A stretch of 64,000 bases of DNA, taken from Aliarcobacter sp. GTDB lineage: Bacteria; Campylobacterota; Campylobacteria; Campylobacterales; Arcobacteraceae. Made by a program: the position numbers and the translations under genes. The notes under the pieces are model-generated. The model was given only the letters and a program-made list of their open reading frames with translations, was not told the origin of the DNA and did not search any database. The DNA lies in NCBI GenBank assembly GCA_028690445.1, contig JAQVBE010000002.1, positions 62,001 to 126,000 on the forward strand. Direction: 5' to 3'. This document shows, piece after piece, positions 9,041-18,867 of the stretch (the first letter of the stretch is position 1; every line of letters begins with the position of its first letter).

Positions 9041-11002
9041 TTAACTTCTTGCTTTTACTGTAATCTTTTTTATGTCAAAAAGCTCTTTTGCTTTATCGAG
9101 CATTTTTGAATTTAATATATCATTTAACTGTAACTCTTGTTGTGATGACTGAGTTGTTTCACTTTTATGCATATCAGCCACACAACCTGAACCCATTTCA
9201 ATTTCTTCAATCATAGACCCTGTATCATTTGAAACTTCTTCTTGGAAAGAATTTTCTTCTTGTTTTTCAATTTCTACTTTTTTTTCTTCTAATACGGAGG
9301 GTTCTTCCTTTTTGAAATCTAGCTCAACATCATTTCCAAAAATATCTTGAGCAAAAGTTTTTATTATTCCAAAATGTTTATATAAAAACTTTCTATCTTC
9401 ATCTTGAGCGTAAGAAGTTATATATAATTTTTTATTTTCAAAACCATTAAATATAAAATTTCTCTCAAAACATTCACCTAAATCAGGATCTCTATCATAA
9501 ACTTTTGCAGTTAATTTTTCATATAATTCATTTTGAATTTCATTTTCTTCTTCAAACACTTCTTCAAGTGGAACAATTTCTATCTCTTCAAAAATATTTG
9601 CTTGAACTTGATGTTCAATAATTGGTTCAATTGCAATCTCTTCTTTTGGTTTCTCAATCTCAATTTCTTTTACAACAGGAGTTGTTGGTAAATCATCAAA
9701 AGGAGTTGAATAATCAACAACTTCTATAGAATCAACCATTCCTAAATCTATAATAGTATTACTTTGAATTAGTACCTCATTAAAAGGTGTAACTTCTTCT
9801 ATTTTTGTTTCAGGCTCTTCAAAAACTGGTTTTTGCTCAACTATTTTTTCTTCTACTTTTGGCTCAATATTTTCTACTGTTTTTTCAATTTGTTTTTCAA
9901 CTGGTTTAGAGATAGGAGTTTCTTTTCTAACTTCTATTTTTTCCACTTGATTAATAATATCATCAATAGTTTTTAGATTTGTAGCTTCAATCATTTTCAT
10001 AAAAGTTAAAATTAAAACAAATCCACCATCACTATTTATTGCTAAAAGGTGTTTTGCATCACTTAAAATTCTAAAAAATCTATCAAATAAAAGTAAATCA
10101 AATTTTCTATCTTTTAAAAGCATTTTATCTTTTAAATAAATTGTCATTTCATCACAAATTTGAGAAACTTCATAACTCTCTAAATCTTTGATTATTTGAT
10201 TTATATCGCCTTTATTTAAAATGATTGAAAAAATATTATCCATAAGTTTTGGGTCAATTAATCCCAACATATCAACAACACTTGTTGTATTTATTCTTCC
10301 TTTTGAAAAAATAATAGCTTGGTCAAGTAAAGTTAAAGTATCTCTTAAACTTCCTTGTCCAGTTCTTGCAAGTATTTCTAAAGCATCTTTTTCAAAATTT
10401 ATATTTTCTTCATTTAATATATGTGATAAATGATGAATTACATCAGAAGTTGCAATTTTATTAAATCTAAAATGTTGAGTTCTACTCAAAATTGTTGCTG
10501 GTAATTTTAATGGGTCTGTAGTTGCAAGAATAAACTTCACAAAACCAGGAGGTTCTTCTAAAGTTTTAAGTAGTGCGTTAAATGCCTGAGTTGTAAGCAT
10601 ATGAACTTCATCGATTATAAATACTTTAAATCGGGCACTACTTGGTTTATATTTTGTATGTTCAATTAAATCTTTAATATCATCAATTCCACGATTTGAA
10701 GCAGCATCCATTTCAATAATATCAAGATGTCTATTTGAGTTTGCACTTACACAATTTGGACAAACTTCACAAGGTTTTGAAGTTGGTCCATTTGAGCATA
10801 AAAGTGCTTTTGCCATAATTCTAGCAGTTGAAGTTTTTCCACTTCCTCGTAGCCCTGAAAATAAATAAGCATGTGACAATCTATCAGAATCCAAAGCTAA
10901 TGAAAGAGTTTGAGAAACTGTACTTTGCCCAACTAAATCTTCAAATCTATGAGGTCTATATTTTAATGCTAAAACTCTTTTTTCTAAAACTTCTTGACTC
11001 AT
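9041..11002 (-). CDS. dnaX: DNA polymerase III subunits tau/gamma
   Basis: DnaX is the clamp-loader ATPase and replisome organiser. From the ATG at 11002 the chain has 653 residues. The AAA+ module shows ALKYRPHRFEDLVGQ, Walker A GLRGSGKT (50-57), a four-Cys zinc site (Cys69, 78, 81, 84) and Walker B FIIDEVHML. After about residue 350 comes a long Glu-rich linker (about 355-480) and a C-terminal domain. The ATG at 11002 overlaps the murI stop as ATGA and has AGGA about 8 bases upstream; the in-frame GTG at 11011 would sit on the ribosome-binding site and is rejected. A run of eight A on the coding strand (9278-9285) near codon 573 could allow slippage to a shorter gamma-like product. Confidence 0.95.
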   Translation of the reverse strand: MSQEVLEKRVLALKYRPHRFEDLVGQSTVSQTLSLALDSDRLSHAYLFSGLRGSGKTSTARIMAKALLCSNGPTSKPCEVCPNCVSANSNRHLDIIEMDAASNRGIDDIKDLIEHTKYKPSSARFKVFIIDEVHMLTTQAFNALLKTLEEPPGFVKFILATTDPLKLPATILSRTQHFRFNKIATSDVIHHLSHILNEENINFEKDALEILARTGQGSLRDTLTLLDQAIIFSKGRINTTSVVDMLGLIDPKLMDNIFSIILNKGDINQIIKDLESYEVSQICDEMTIYLKDKMLLKDRKFDLLLFDRFFRILSDAKHLLAINSDGGFVLILTFMKMIEATNLKTIDDIINQVEKIEVRKETPISKPVEKQIEKTVENIEPKVEEKIVEQKPVFEEPETKIEEVTPFNEVLIQSNTIIDLGMVDSIEVVDYSTPFDDLPTTPVVKEIEIEKPKEEIAIEPIIEHQVQANIFEEIEIVPLEEVFEEENEIQNELYEKLTAKVYDRDPDLGECFERNFIFNGFENKKLYITSYAQDEDRKFLYKHFGIIKTFAQDIFGNDVELDFKKEEPSVLEEKKVEIEKQEENSFQEEVSNDTGSMIEEIEMGSGCVADMHKSETTQSSQQELQLNDILNSKMLDKAKELFDIKKITVKARS

Positions 11003-11784
11003 ATTGTGCACTTCCTAACTTCTATATTTTTATTTTCTAAAATCTTTTCAACCATCTGTTTATTTATTTCACCTGTAAAACAAATACTTATTTCAAGAGG
11101 TCCTGCATTTATATGCCCTATTTCTTCACTTAAAAGTTTTAATCTATTAGCTATTGCATTTCCCGTTTCTATTAAAGTTATATCATTCCCCATAACTTTT
11201 CTTATAACAACATCTACCAAAGGATAATGCGTGCAACCTAAAACAATAGTATCAACACCATTTTTTTTCATAGGTTCTAACCATTTTGCTAACATATCAA
11301 AAGTTTTAGGTGAGTCTATTTCACCTTTTTCTATTTGCTCAACTAAACCAATACAAGCTTGTTCATAAAGGGTTACTTTTTTTATATTTGATAACTCATT
11401 TACTAAAAGTTGATATTTATCACCTTTTAAAGTTGCAGGTGTTGCTAAAACTCCAACATGTGAAGTTTTTGTATTTAAAATAGCAGGTTTAATTCCAGGT
11501 TCTGTTCCAATTACTATTAAAAAAGGAAATTTTTCTCTTAAATGTTTTATTGCAGCACTCGTTGCTGTATTACAAGCAACAATCAAAGCTTCAATTCCAT
11601 GTTTTTCTAAAAGGTATCTAGTAATATTATCGCATCTAGTCAGAATTTCTTCAACTGTTTTTTCCCCATAAGGAGCATAAGCTGTATCAGCAATATAAAA
11701 AAGTTCTGCACCTTTAAAAACTTTTTGAATTGAACTAACAACAGTCAATCCACCAAGCCCAGAATCAAACACGCCTACTTTCAA
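10999..11784 (-). CDS. murI: glutamate racemase
   Basis: MurI converts L- to D-glutamate for peptidoglycan. The 261-residue protein shows the two catalytic cysteines, Cys71 in ACNTATSA and Cys184 in GCTHYPL, plus Asp7 in FDSGLGG. The start is TTG at 11784 with AAAAGG six bases before it. It overlaps dnaX by four bases (ATGA), which suggests translational coupling of the two. Confidence 0.96.
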   Translation of the reverse strand: MKVGVFDSGLGGLTVVSSIQKVFKGAELFYIADTAYAPYGEKTVEEILTRCDNITRYLLEKHGIEALIVACNTATSAAIKHLREKFPFLIVIGTEPGIKPAILNTKTSHVGVLATPATLKGDKYQLLVNELSNIKKVTLYEQACIGLVEQIEKGEIDSPKTFDMLAKWLEPMKKNGVDTIVLGCTHYPLVDVVIRKVMGNDITLIETGNAIANRLKLLSEEIGHINAGPLEISICFTGEINKQMVEKILENKNIEVRKCTI

Positions 11785-11862
11785 TTTGTACCTTTTATTG
11801 TAATAAGGAATTATTTTAACATAAGTTTTTATATATATTTATTAGGGAAAGATAAGAAGAGA

Positions 11863-11890
11863 TACAATACTCTAAAATTAGAGTATTGTA
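11863..11890 (-). terminator. hairpin after gdhA
   Basis: Perfect 13 bp arms TACAATACTCTAA/TTAGAGTATTGTA (11863-11875 with 11878-11890), seven bases after the gdhA stop. The following T tract on the minus strand is interrupted, so it may be a terminator of moderate strength. Confidence 0.7.
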
Positions 11891-11897
11891 AAAAAGA

Positions 11898-13265
<1,368 letters not shown>

Positions 13266-13400
13266 CTAATATTGAATAGACATTTTATCAAAAATAGATT
13301 ATATTTTATGCAATAATTATAAAAAATATACACATATATATAAAATATACCTTTTTTAGGTTTTTATTCTTTATAAAATTTACTAAAAAATAGGAGTTAC

Positions 13401-14066
13401 ATGTTCTTTCACTATCATCCCTATGAACCTTTTTTAAATAAAAATACTAAGTTTTTAATTATAGGAACTCTTCCACCACCAAGATTTTGTGGAAAAGATT
13501 TAAAATTAAAAGATGTAGATTTTTGTTATGGTTCAAAAGACAATCTACTTTGGCAAATAATTAATAAAATTTTTAAATTAGATTTGATTTTTGAAAATAC
13601 ATTAAAAGCCATAAATCAAAGAAAAGAATTTTTAATAAACAATCAAATTGGGATTTGCGATATTGTGGAAAGTTGCCAAAGATTTAAACTTGATGCAAGT
13701 GATTCAAGTATGGAAAATATCGTATTAAGAGATATTTTAAAATATTTAGAAAGTTATAAAAATATTAAAACTTTGATTTTTACAGGTGGAAGCTCAAAAA
13801 ATAGTCCTGAATATTTTTTAAAAAAGATTTTGAAACAGAATATTATAAAAGTAGAACTAATCAGTGATAATCTTCCTAAAACTCATCAATTTATTTTTGA
13901 TAATAGAGTTTTTACAACTATTTCATTAACTTCACCATCGAATGCAGCAAATAAAAGTATAGGTGCAAACATAAATTATAAGTTACAAAAGCAGATTAAT
14001 CCTAATTATACAACTTTTGATTTCAGAGTAAATCAGTATAAAAAAGTATTTTTAAATTTTGAATAA
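13401..14066 (+). CDS. uracil-DNA glycosylase superfamily-like protein
   Basis: A 221-residue cytosolic protein. The segment IIGTLPPPRF (about 20-29) followed by DVDFCYGSKDNLLWQI (about 38-53) and, near the C terminus, LTSPSNAANKSIG resemble the G-x-x-P and S-P-S/N motifs of the UDG superfamily (Mug/SMUG-like members of unknown specificity). No Fe-S cysteine cluster is seen, unlike family 4 enzymes. A role in base excision repair is therefore a guess; the active-site Asp or Asn cannot be assigned safely. It stands alone with an AT-rich promoter region and meets rho tail to tail at the hairpin 14061-14088. Confidence 0.55.
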   Translation: MFFHYHPYEPFLNKNTKFLIIGTLPPPRFCGKDLKLKDVDFCYGSKDNLLWQIINKIFKLDLIFENTLKAINQRKEFLINNQIGICDIVESCQRFKLDASDSSMENIVLRDILKYLESYKNIKTLIFTGGSSKNSPEYFLKKILKQNIIKVELISDNLPKTHQFIFDNRVFTTISLTSPSNAANKSIGANINYKLQKQINPNYTTFDFRVNQYKKVFLNFE

Positions 14067-14088
14067 AAAAGAGTAATCTTTTTTATTC
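14061..14088. terminator. bidirectional terminator, UDG-like gene / rho
   Basis: 12 bp arms GAATAAAAAAGA/TCTTTTTTATTC (14061-14072 with 14077-14088, loop GTAA) that contain the stop codons of both convergent genes. Confidence 0.8.
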
Positions 14089-15411
14089 ATTCATTGAGTT
14101 AAAGAACTCTTCGTTATTTTTAGTTTTTTGCATTTTTGAGTATAAGAATCTTAAAGCTTCAACTTCATCCATTTGTGAAATTGCATTTCTTAAAATCCAT
14201 GTTTTTTGTAGAATATCAGGAGTAAGAAGTAACTCTTCTTTTCTTGTTCCAGATTTTGTAATATCAAGAGCAGGATAAACCCTTTTATTTGCAGCATTTC
14301 TTGAAAGTACAACTTCACTATTTCCAGTCCCTTTGAACTCTTCAAAAATAACTTCATCCATTTTTGAACCAGTTTCAATAAGTGCAGTTGAAATAATTGT
14401 TAAACTTCCACCCTCTTCAATATTTCTAGCAGCTCCAAAAAATCTTTTTGGTTTATGTAAAGCATTTGCATCAACTCCACCTGAAAGTACTTTTCCAGAA
14501 GATGGTGTTACGGTATTATAAGCCCTTGCTAGTCTAGTAATAGAATCAAGTAAAATAACTACATCTTTTTTCATCTCTACAAGTCTTTTTGCTTTTTCAA
14601 TAACAATCTCTGCAACTCTTACATGATTTTGTGCGGGTAAATCAAAAGTTGAAGAGTAAACTTCACCTCTTACACTTCTTTGCATATCAGTAACTTCTTC
14701 AGGTCTTTCATCAATTAATAAAACCATTAATGTAACTTCAGGATGATTTCTAGCAATTGCGTGAGCTAACTCTTTTAAAAGTTCTGTTTTACCAGTTTTT
14801 GGTGGTGCAACAATAAGACCTCTTTGACCTTTACCCATTGGAGCAAATAAGTCAAGCATTCTTCCTGTCATTCTTGTTGATTCATATTCAAAGTTAAATC
14901 TTTTTGTTGAGTAAAGTGGAGTTAAGTTATCAAATAAAGGTCTATTTTTAGACTCTTTTACTGGAAGATAATTTATTGCTTCAATTTTTAATAAAGCGTT
15001 ATATTTTTCACTCTCTTTATTTGGAGGTCTAACTTGCCCTGAGACAATATCTCCAGTTCTTAAAGCAAATTTTCTAATTTGTGTAGCACTTACATAAGAA
15101 TCATTAGAAGTGTCAGAAAAATTTCCATCAATTGCTCTTAAAAATCCAAATCCACCCTCTTTAATTTCTAAAATACCAGTAAATAAAATAAATCCACCAG
15201 CATCAATTTGCGATCTTAAAATTGTGAACATTAAATCTTGTCTTTTTAACTCTTGAGGATTTTCTACTTCAAGTTCGTTAGCAATATTAATAAGTTCTTC
15301 TAGGGGGAATTCTCTTAGTTGCTCAATCTTATAACCTTCAACAGGAATATGCGTTCTTGCTTTTTTCGAAGTTGGAGTTTTTGTTTTTGTTTCTTCTTTA
15401 GACTCTTCCAT
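14083..15411 (-). CDS. rho: transcription termination factor Rho
   Basis: Rho is the hexameric RNA helicase that ends transcription. The 442-residue chain has a short charged N-terminal tail (1-25), a Rho_N helical region (about 27-70), the cold-shock-like RNA-binding domain with GFGFLR (87-92), Walker A APPKTGKT (202-209) and the [11 protein letters not shown]alker B region. The later [16 protein letters not shown] and VEEGGSLT-type loops are present. It is a single gene with a leader of about 100 bases holding a small inverted repeat and three short direct repeats (15434-15474), which may serve autoregulation. Confidence 0.97.
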   Translation of the reverse strand: MEESKEETKTKTPTSKKARTHIPVEGYKIEQLREFPLEELINIANELEVENPQELKRQDLMFTILRSQIDAGGFILFTGILEIKEGGFGFLRAIDGNFSDTSNDSYVSATQIRKFALRTGDIVSGQVRPPNKESEKYNALLKIEAINYLPVKESKNRPLFDNLTPLYSTKRFNFEYESTRMTGRMLDLFAPMGKGQRGLIVAPPKTGKTELLKELAHAIARNHPEVTLMVLLIDERPEEVTDMQRSVRGEVYSSTFDLPAQNHVRVAEIVIEKAKRLVEMKKDVVILLDSITRLARAYNTVTPSSGKVLSGGVDANALHKPKRFFGAARNIEEGGSLTIISTALIETGSKMDEVIFEEFKGTGNSEVVLSRNAANKRVYPALDITKSGTRKEELLLTPDILQKTWILRNAISQMDEVEALRFLYSKMQKTKNNEEFFNSMNE

Positions 15412-15433
15412 GAGTATTTTTTACCTTTGATTT

Positions 15434-15474
15434 TACATAAGTTTATGTAGTTTTTGTAGTTTTTTGTAGTTTTT
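15434..15474 (-). promoter_or_regulatory. repeats in the rho leader
   Basis: An inverted repeat TACATAA-GT-TTATGTA (15434-15449) runs into three copies of TGTAGTTTTT-like sequence (15446, 15455, 15465; spacing 9 and 10 bases), read as CTACA-poly-A repeats in the rho transcript direction. rho is autoregulated through its leader in other bacteria; that these repeats do this is inference. Confidence 0.35.
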
Positions 15475-15536
15475 ATTAAAGTATTGGCGTTATTGTAGTG
15501 TTAATTTGAAAAATTGTCAATAAAAAGCTTTACACA

Positions 15537-15571
15537 AAAAAAGGTACCAAAATAAAATTTGATACCTTTTT
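15537..15571 (-). terminator. terminator after the peroxiredoxin gene
   Basis: Stem AAAAAGGTA.CAAA/TTTG.TACCTTTTT with one mismatch and a 6-base loop, lying 23 bases past the peroxiredoxin stop on the minus strand. Its A/T flanks would work in both directions. Confidence 0.7.
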
Positions 15572-15593
15572 AATTATATAATATAGTTAAATA

Positions 15594-16190
15594 TTATAAT
15601 TTACCTTCATTTTTAGCTAAATATTCAGCAACACCTGCAGTGTTAGCTTTCATACCTTCATCACCTTTTGCCCAACCAGCAGGACAAACTTCTCCATGCT
15701 CATTTGTAAATAACATTGCATCTACCATTCTAATCATTTCATCAATGTTTCTTCCTAATGGTAAGTCATTAATTACTGCATGTCTTACAGTTCCATCAGC
15801 ATCAATTAAGAAAGATCCTCTTAATGCAACTGATTCTCCAAATAATACATCGTAATCTCTTGAAATTGATTTTGAAAGGTCAGCTACTAATGGAAATTTA
15901 ACTCTTCCAATTCCACCTTGTTCAACTGGTGTTTCTCTCCATGCAAAGTGAGAAAATTGAGAATCAACTGAACAACCAATTATAGAAACTCCTCTTGAAG
16001 TAAATTCTTCAATTCTTTTTGAGAAAGCAATAATTTCAGATGGACAAACAAATGTAAAGTCTAATGGGTAAAAGAAAAGTACTGCACCTTTTTCACCAAT
16101 GTTTTCATATAAGTTAAAATTTTCTACAATTTGACCATCTGCAAGTACAGCTTTTGCTGTAAAATCTGGAGCTTTTTTAGTTACTAACAT
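15594..16190 (-). CDS. typical 2-Cys peroxiredoxin (AhpC/Tsa family)
   Basis: A cytosolic thiol peroxidase that reduces H2O2 and organic hydroperoxides. The 198-residue chain has the peroxidatic Cys49 in DFTFVCPSE and the resolving Cys169 in EVCPAGW, both in typical positions. It also carries a GGIG stretch (in EQGGIGRVKFP) and a C-terminal YL pair, positions linked in eukaryotic Prx to sensitivity to over-oxidation. The ATG at 16190 has AAGGAA upstream. It is divergent from the ferredoxin gene, sharing an AT-rich 269-base intergenic region. The AhpF/thioredoxin partner is not in the window. Confidence 0.93.
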   Translation of the reverse strand: MLVTKKAPDFTAKAVLADGQIVENFNLYENIGEKGAVLFFYPLDFTFVCPSEIIAFSKRIEEFTSRGVSIIGCSVDSQFSHFAWRETPVEQGGIGRVKFPLVADLSKSISRDYDVLFGESVALRGSFLIDADGTVRHAVINDLPLGRNIDEMIRMVDAMLFTNEHGEVCPAGWAKGDEGMKANTAGVAEYLAKNEGKL

Positions 16191-16253
16191 ATTTTAATTC
16201 CTTTTTTAAATAATAAATTTTATATTGAAATTATATACCAATATTTTAGAAAA

Positions 16254-16268
16254 GAAACTGTGAGTTTC
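16254..16268. promoter_or_regulatory. inverted repeat in the peroxiredoxin/ferredoxin intergenic region
   Basis: GAAACT-GTG-AGTTTC is a perfect 6 bp dyad with a 3-base spacer, 64-78 bases upstream of the peroxiredoxin start. It is a possible operator for a redox regulator, but no regulator can be named. The rest of 16191-16459 is AT-rich with several TATAAT-like stretches and no recognisable gene. Confidence 0.3.
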
Positions 16269-16459
16269 CTTAAATTTATAAATTTATGAAAAATATTATC
16301 ATAAGATAAAATTTATCTATTATAATATACTTTACATAATGTGAATATTTATTACATATAATCTCAATGACAAATTTTAAAATGATAATATAAATGTTTT
16401 AAAGATAATTTTATATTTACTGTGATAGAGTTTTCTAAATTTTAATTAGGAGATATACT

Positions 16460-16735
16460 ATGGCAGTAAAAATTACTGATATCTGTATTAGTTGTGATGC
16501 TTGTTTAGATGAGTGTCCAGTAGAAGCAATTGTTGATAATGATGAGAACCCAACTGGGGCAGATACGTATTATGTATATTCAGACAAATGTGTTGAGTGT
16601 GTAGGACATAATGATGCACCTGCATGTGCTGATGCATGTCCAACTGAAGGTTGTATTGTATGGGATGAAGTAGGTTCAAGTGCTGTTGAAAGAGAAGACA
16701 GAGGAGCTGTTGGTTCTCCAGTTGTTGAAGACTAA
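16460..16735 (+). CDS. 2[4Fe-4S] ferredoxin, Alvin type
   Basis: A 91-residue soluble electron carrier. The first cluster motif is CISCDACLDECP (from residue 9) and the second is CVECVGHNDAPACADACP, in which eight residues separate the second and third cysteines. This widened second motif marks the Allochromatium vinosum-type ferredoxins, which have very low reduction potentials. The C-terminal 20 residues are acidic. An AGGAG sequence precedes the ATG. It is monocistronic, closed by the strong hairpin 16764-16802. In Campylobacterota such ferredoxins serve the pyruvate and 2-oxoglutarate oxidoreductases and possibly complex I; the partner here is inferred. Confidence 0.92.
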   Translation: MAVKITDICISCDACLDECPVEAIVDNDENPTGADTYYVYSDKCVECVGHNDAPACADACPTEGCIVWDEVGSSAVEREDRGAVGSPVVED

Positions 16736-16763
16736 TATTAAAAATTAACTATCAATTTATAGT

Positions 16764-16802
16764 AAAAAAAGGCAAGTAGTTTTCACTACTTGCCTTTTTT
16801 TT
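16764..16802 (+). terminator. rho-independent terminator after ferredoxin
   Basis: Perfect 10 bp GC-containing stem GGCAAGTAGT/ACTACTTGCC (16771-16780 with 16785-16794, loop TTTC), flanked by A7 and T8, so it could work on both strands. Confidence 0.92.
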
Positions 16803-16812
16803 ATTTTTTAGA

Positions 16813-16818
16813 TATAAT
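16813..16818 (+). promoter_or_regulatory. -10 element of ndk
   Basis: TATAAT preceded by an AT-rich tract and followed by a CCGCGAC discriminator, 34 bases before the ndk ATG. The ribosome-binding site GAGGAA (16838-16843) is eight bases from the start. Confidence 0.65.
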
Positions 16819-16851
16819 CCGCGACTTAAAAAAAATCGAGGAATACAAGTA

Positions 16852-17265
16852 ATGGAACAAACATTATCAATCATTAAACCAGACGCTGTAGCAAAAAATG
16901 TAGTTGGAAAAATCTTAGACAGATTCGAATCAGCTGGATTAAGAATTGCTGCAACAAAAAAAATGCAATTAAGCCAAGCTGATGCTGAAGCTTTTTATGC
17001 TGTTCATGCAGCTAGACCTTTCTTTAAAGATTTAGTTGAATTCATGATTTCAGGACCAGTTGTAGTTTCAGTTTTAGAAGGTGAAAATGCAATGGCTAAA
17101 AATAGAGAATTAATGGGTGCAACTAATCCTAAAGAAGCTGCTGCTGGAACAATCAGAGCAGATTTTGCTGAATCAATTGATGCAAATGCAGTTCATGGTT
17201 CAGATTCATTAGAAAATGCTGCAGTTGAAATTAATTTTTTCTTTGCACAAAAAGAAATTTGTTAA
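16852..17265 (+). CDS. ndk: nucleoside diphosphate kinase
   Basis: Ndk transfers the gamma phosphate between nucleoside triphosphates and diphosphates through phospho-His115, visible in [12 protein letters not shown]. The N terminus [12 protein letters not shown] is the classic ATP/NDP-binding strand and helix. The 137-residue length is standard. It has its own promoter (16813) and may also lead the DUF177-rpmF-plsX-fabH cluster, since only 26 bases separate it from the next gene. Confidence 0.97.
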   Translation: MEQTLSIIKPDAVAKNVVGKILDRFESAGLRIAATKKMQLSQADAEAFYAVHAARPFFKDLVEFMISGPVVVSVLEGENAMAKNRELMGATNPKEAAAGTIRADFAESIDANAVHGSDSLENAAVEINFFFAQKEIC

Positions 17266-17291
17266 TTTATAGTTAATTAATACAATTTATA

Positions 17292-17669
17292 ATGAAAATT
17301 GAATTTAGAAAAGTACCTCAAATAGGCAAAGAATTGGAAATTATTCACAATTCAGTTAAAATTGAAGGTACTTTTTGTAAAATATCGCAATCGTTAGTAA
17401 AAATTGACGCAGTACTAAAAGGCAGTACTGACATTGATTGTTGTAGATGCGGAGTAACTGAAGAAATTGAAGTTGATGAAGAGCTTCATTTATTATTAAG
17501 TGATGGTATTTACAAAAATGATGAAAGTGAATATTTAGTAATAGAAGTTGAAAACAGTTTAATTGATTTTGATGAAATAATTCAAAGTGAATTAAATAGT
17601 ATCAAAAGTGACTATCATCTGTGTGACGAATGTACACAACTTGGTGATAATTTTGAAAAAGAATTTTAA
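17292..17669 (+). CDS. DUF177/YceD-family protein
   Basis: A 125-residue cytosolic protein of the family linked to 23S rRNA accumulation (YceD in E. coli). It has two paired-Cys sites, DCCRCG in the middle and CDECTQ near the end, which could hold zinc, and an acidic overall charge. The position directly upstream of rpmF and plsX is the conserved context of YceD across bacteria and supports the call more than sequence does. The molecular action is not settled in the family. Confidence 0.8.
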   Translation: MKIEFRKVPQIGKELEIIHNSVKIEGTFCKISQSLVKIDAVLKGSTDIDCCRCGVTEEIEVDEELHLLLSDGIYKNDESEYLVIEVENSLIDFDEIIQSELNSIKSDYHLCDECTQLGDNFEKEF

Positions 17670-17680
17670 GGAGAATTAAA

Positions 17681-17833
17681 ATGGCAGTACCTAAGAGAAG
17701 AGTATCTCATACTAGATCAGCGAAAAGAAGAACTCACTACAAAATAACATTAAAAAAACCTGTTAAAGACAGTGATGGAACTTGGAAAATGCCTCATATG
17801 GTTAATCCAACAACTGGTGAATATAAAAACTAA
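17681..17833 (+). CDS. rpmF: 50S ribosomal protein bL32
   Basis: A 50-residue basic protein, [17 protein letters not shown] at the N terminus, that matches bL32. It is preceded by AAGGAG nine bases upstream. The zinc cysteines found in C+ forms of bL32 are absent (the C-terminal half reads [15 protein letters not shown]), so this is the zinc-free C- form. The stop overlaps the plsX start as TAATG, the usual rpmF-plsX arrangement. Confidence 0.96.
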   Translation: MAVPKRRVSHTRSAKRRTHYKITLKKPVKDSDGTWKMPHMVNPTTGEYKN

Positions 17834-18840
17834 TGCTAAAAATTGCAATAGATGCTATGGGTGGGGACTTCGGTCCTGAGCCTATAATAGAAGGCTTAGT
17901 TGCAGCACTAAAAAAAAACAACAACTTTACTGCTATCGCAGTTGGTAAAAAAGATGAACTTTTACCTCTTATTCCACAAATTTTTTTATCAAGAATTGAA
18001 ATATTAGATACAGATGATGTAATTAGTATGAGCGATTCAGCTACAGATGCACTAAAAAGAAAAGAATCAACTATTTATAAAGCTATTGAATTAGTTCGTG
18101 AAGGAAATGCTGATGCAGTAGTTTCAGCAGGACATTCAGGGGCTTCAATGTCACTTGCAACTCTTCGAATTGGAAGAATTAAGGGTGTAAATAGACCTGC
18201 AATTGCTACATTAATGCCTACAAGTGAAAATCAAAATACTTTAGTATTAGATGTTGGAGCAAATGTTGATAGTGATGCAAAAAACCTATTTGAATTTGCC
18301 ATTATGGGTCAAATTTATGCGCAATATGTTCTAAGACTTGATGAACCAATTGTTGGATTATTAAGCAATGGTGAAGAAGACAGCAAAGGTAATGAAGTAA
18401 CAAAAGAAGCTTACAAACTGCTATCAAAAATTCCTAATTTCGCAGGGAATGTTGAAGGTAGTGATATCTTCAAAGGGACTGTTGATGTTGTTGTTTGTGA
18501 CGGTTTTGTTGGTAATATTTTACTTAAAACAGCCGAAGGTGTTGCAGATACTATCGGTAAAATTATTAAGAAAAATTTAAAAAGATCATTAATTTCAATT
18601 GCTGGTGCAGTTCTTATGAGAAAAGTTTTTAAAAACTTAAAAGTAAGAGTTGATTATGCTGAATATGGAGGAGCTCCATTATTGGGTGTTAAAGCTCCTG
18701 TTATTATTGCCCATGGAAAATCAAATCCAAAAGCAATACAAAATGCTATATTTCAAGCAATAAATGCAGCAAGTTCAAATTTAGATACTATAATTGAACA
18801 AAGATTAGCAAAATATAGTAATAATCAAGAAATCAATTAA
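17833..18840 (+). CDS. plsX: phosphate acyltransferase PlsX
   Basis: PlsX is a peripheral membrane enzyme that makes acyl-phosphate from acyl-ACP for the PlsY step of phospholipid synthesis. The 335-residue chain starts [12 protein letters not shown], the diagnostic N-terminal motif, and contains [10 protein letters not shown] (about 97-106) and DVGANVD. The start codon overlaps the rpmF stop by one base. fabH follows 27 bases downstream, so lipid initiation enzymes are coexpressed. Confidence 0.97.
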   Translation: MLKIAIDAMGGDFGPEPIIEGLVAALKKNNNFTAIAVGKKDELLPLIPQIFLSRIEILDTDDVISMSDSATDALKRKESTIYKAIELVREGNADAVVSAGHSGASMSLATLRIGRIKGVNRPAIATLMPTSENQNTLVLDVGANVDSDAKNLFEFAIMGQIYAQYVLRLDEPIVGLLSNGEEDSKGNEVTKEAYKLLSKIPNFAGNVEGSDIFKGTVDVVVCDGFVGNILLKTAEGVADTIGKIIKKNLKRSLISIAGAVLMRKVFKNLKVRVDYAEYGGAPLLGVKAPVIIAHGKSNPKAIQNAIFQAINAASSNLDTIIEQRLAKYSNNQEIN

Positions 18841-18867
18841 CACTATATTTAATTTAAGGATATGTAA

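Noticed and set aside
11003..11011. GTG start for dnaX that would add three residues
   Set aside because: It lies on the Shine-Dalgarno sequence; the ATG at 11002 has correct spacing and the ATGA overlap with murI.
15446..15474. CRISPR-like direct repeats
   Set aside because: The units are 9-10 bases with no spacers, much too short for a CRISPR array.
16191..16459. PerR or Fur box upstream of the peroxiredoxin
   Set aside because: There are several TTATAAT- and GATAAT-like stretches, but none forms the full palindrome, and such matches are frequent at this base composition.
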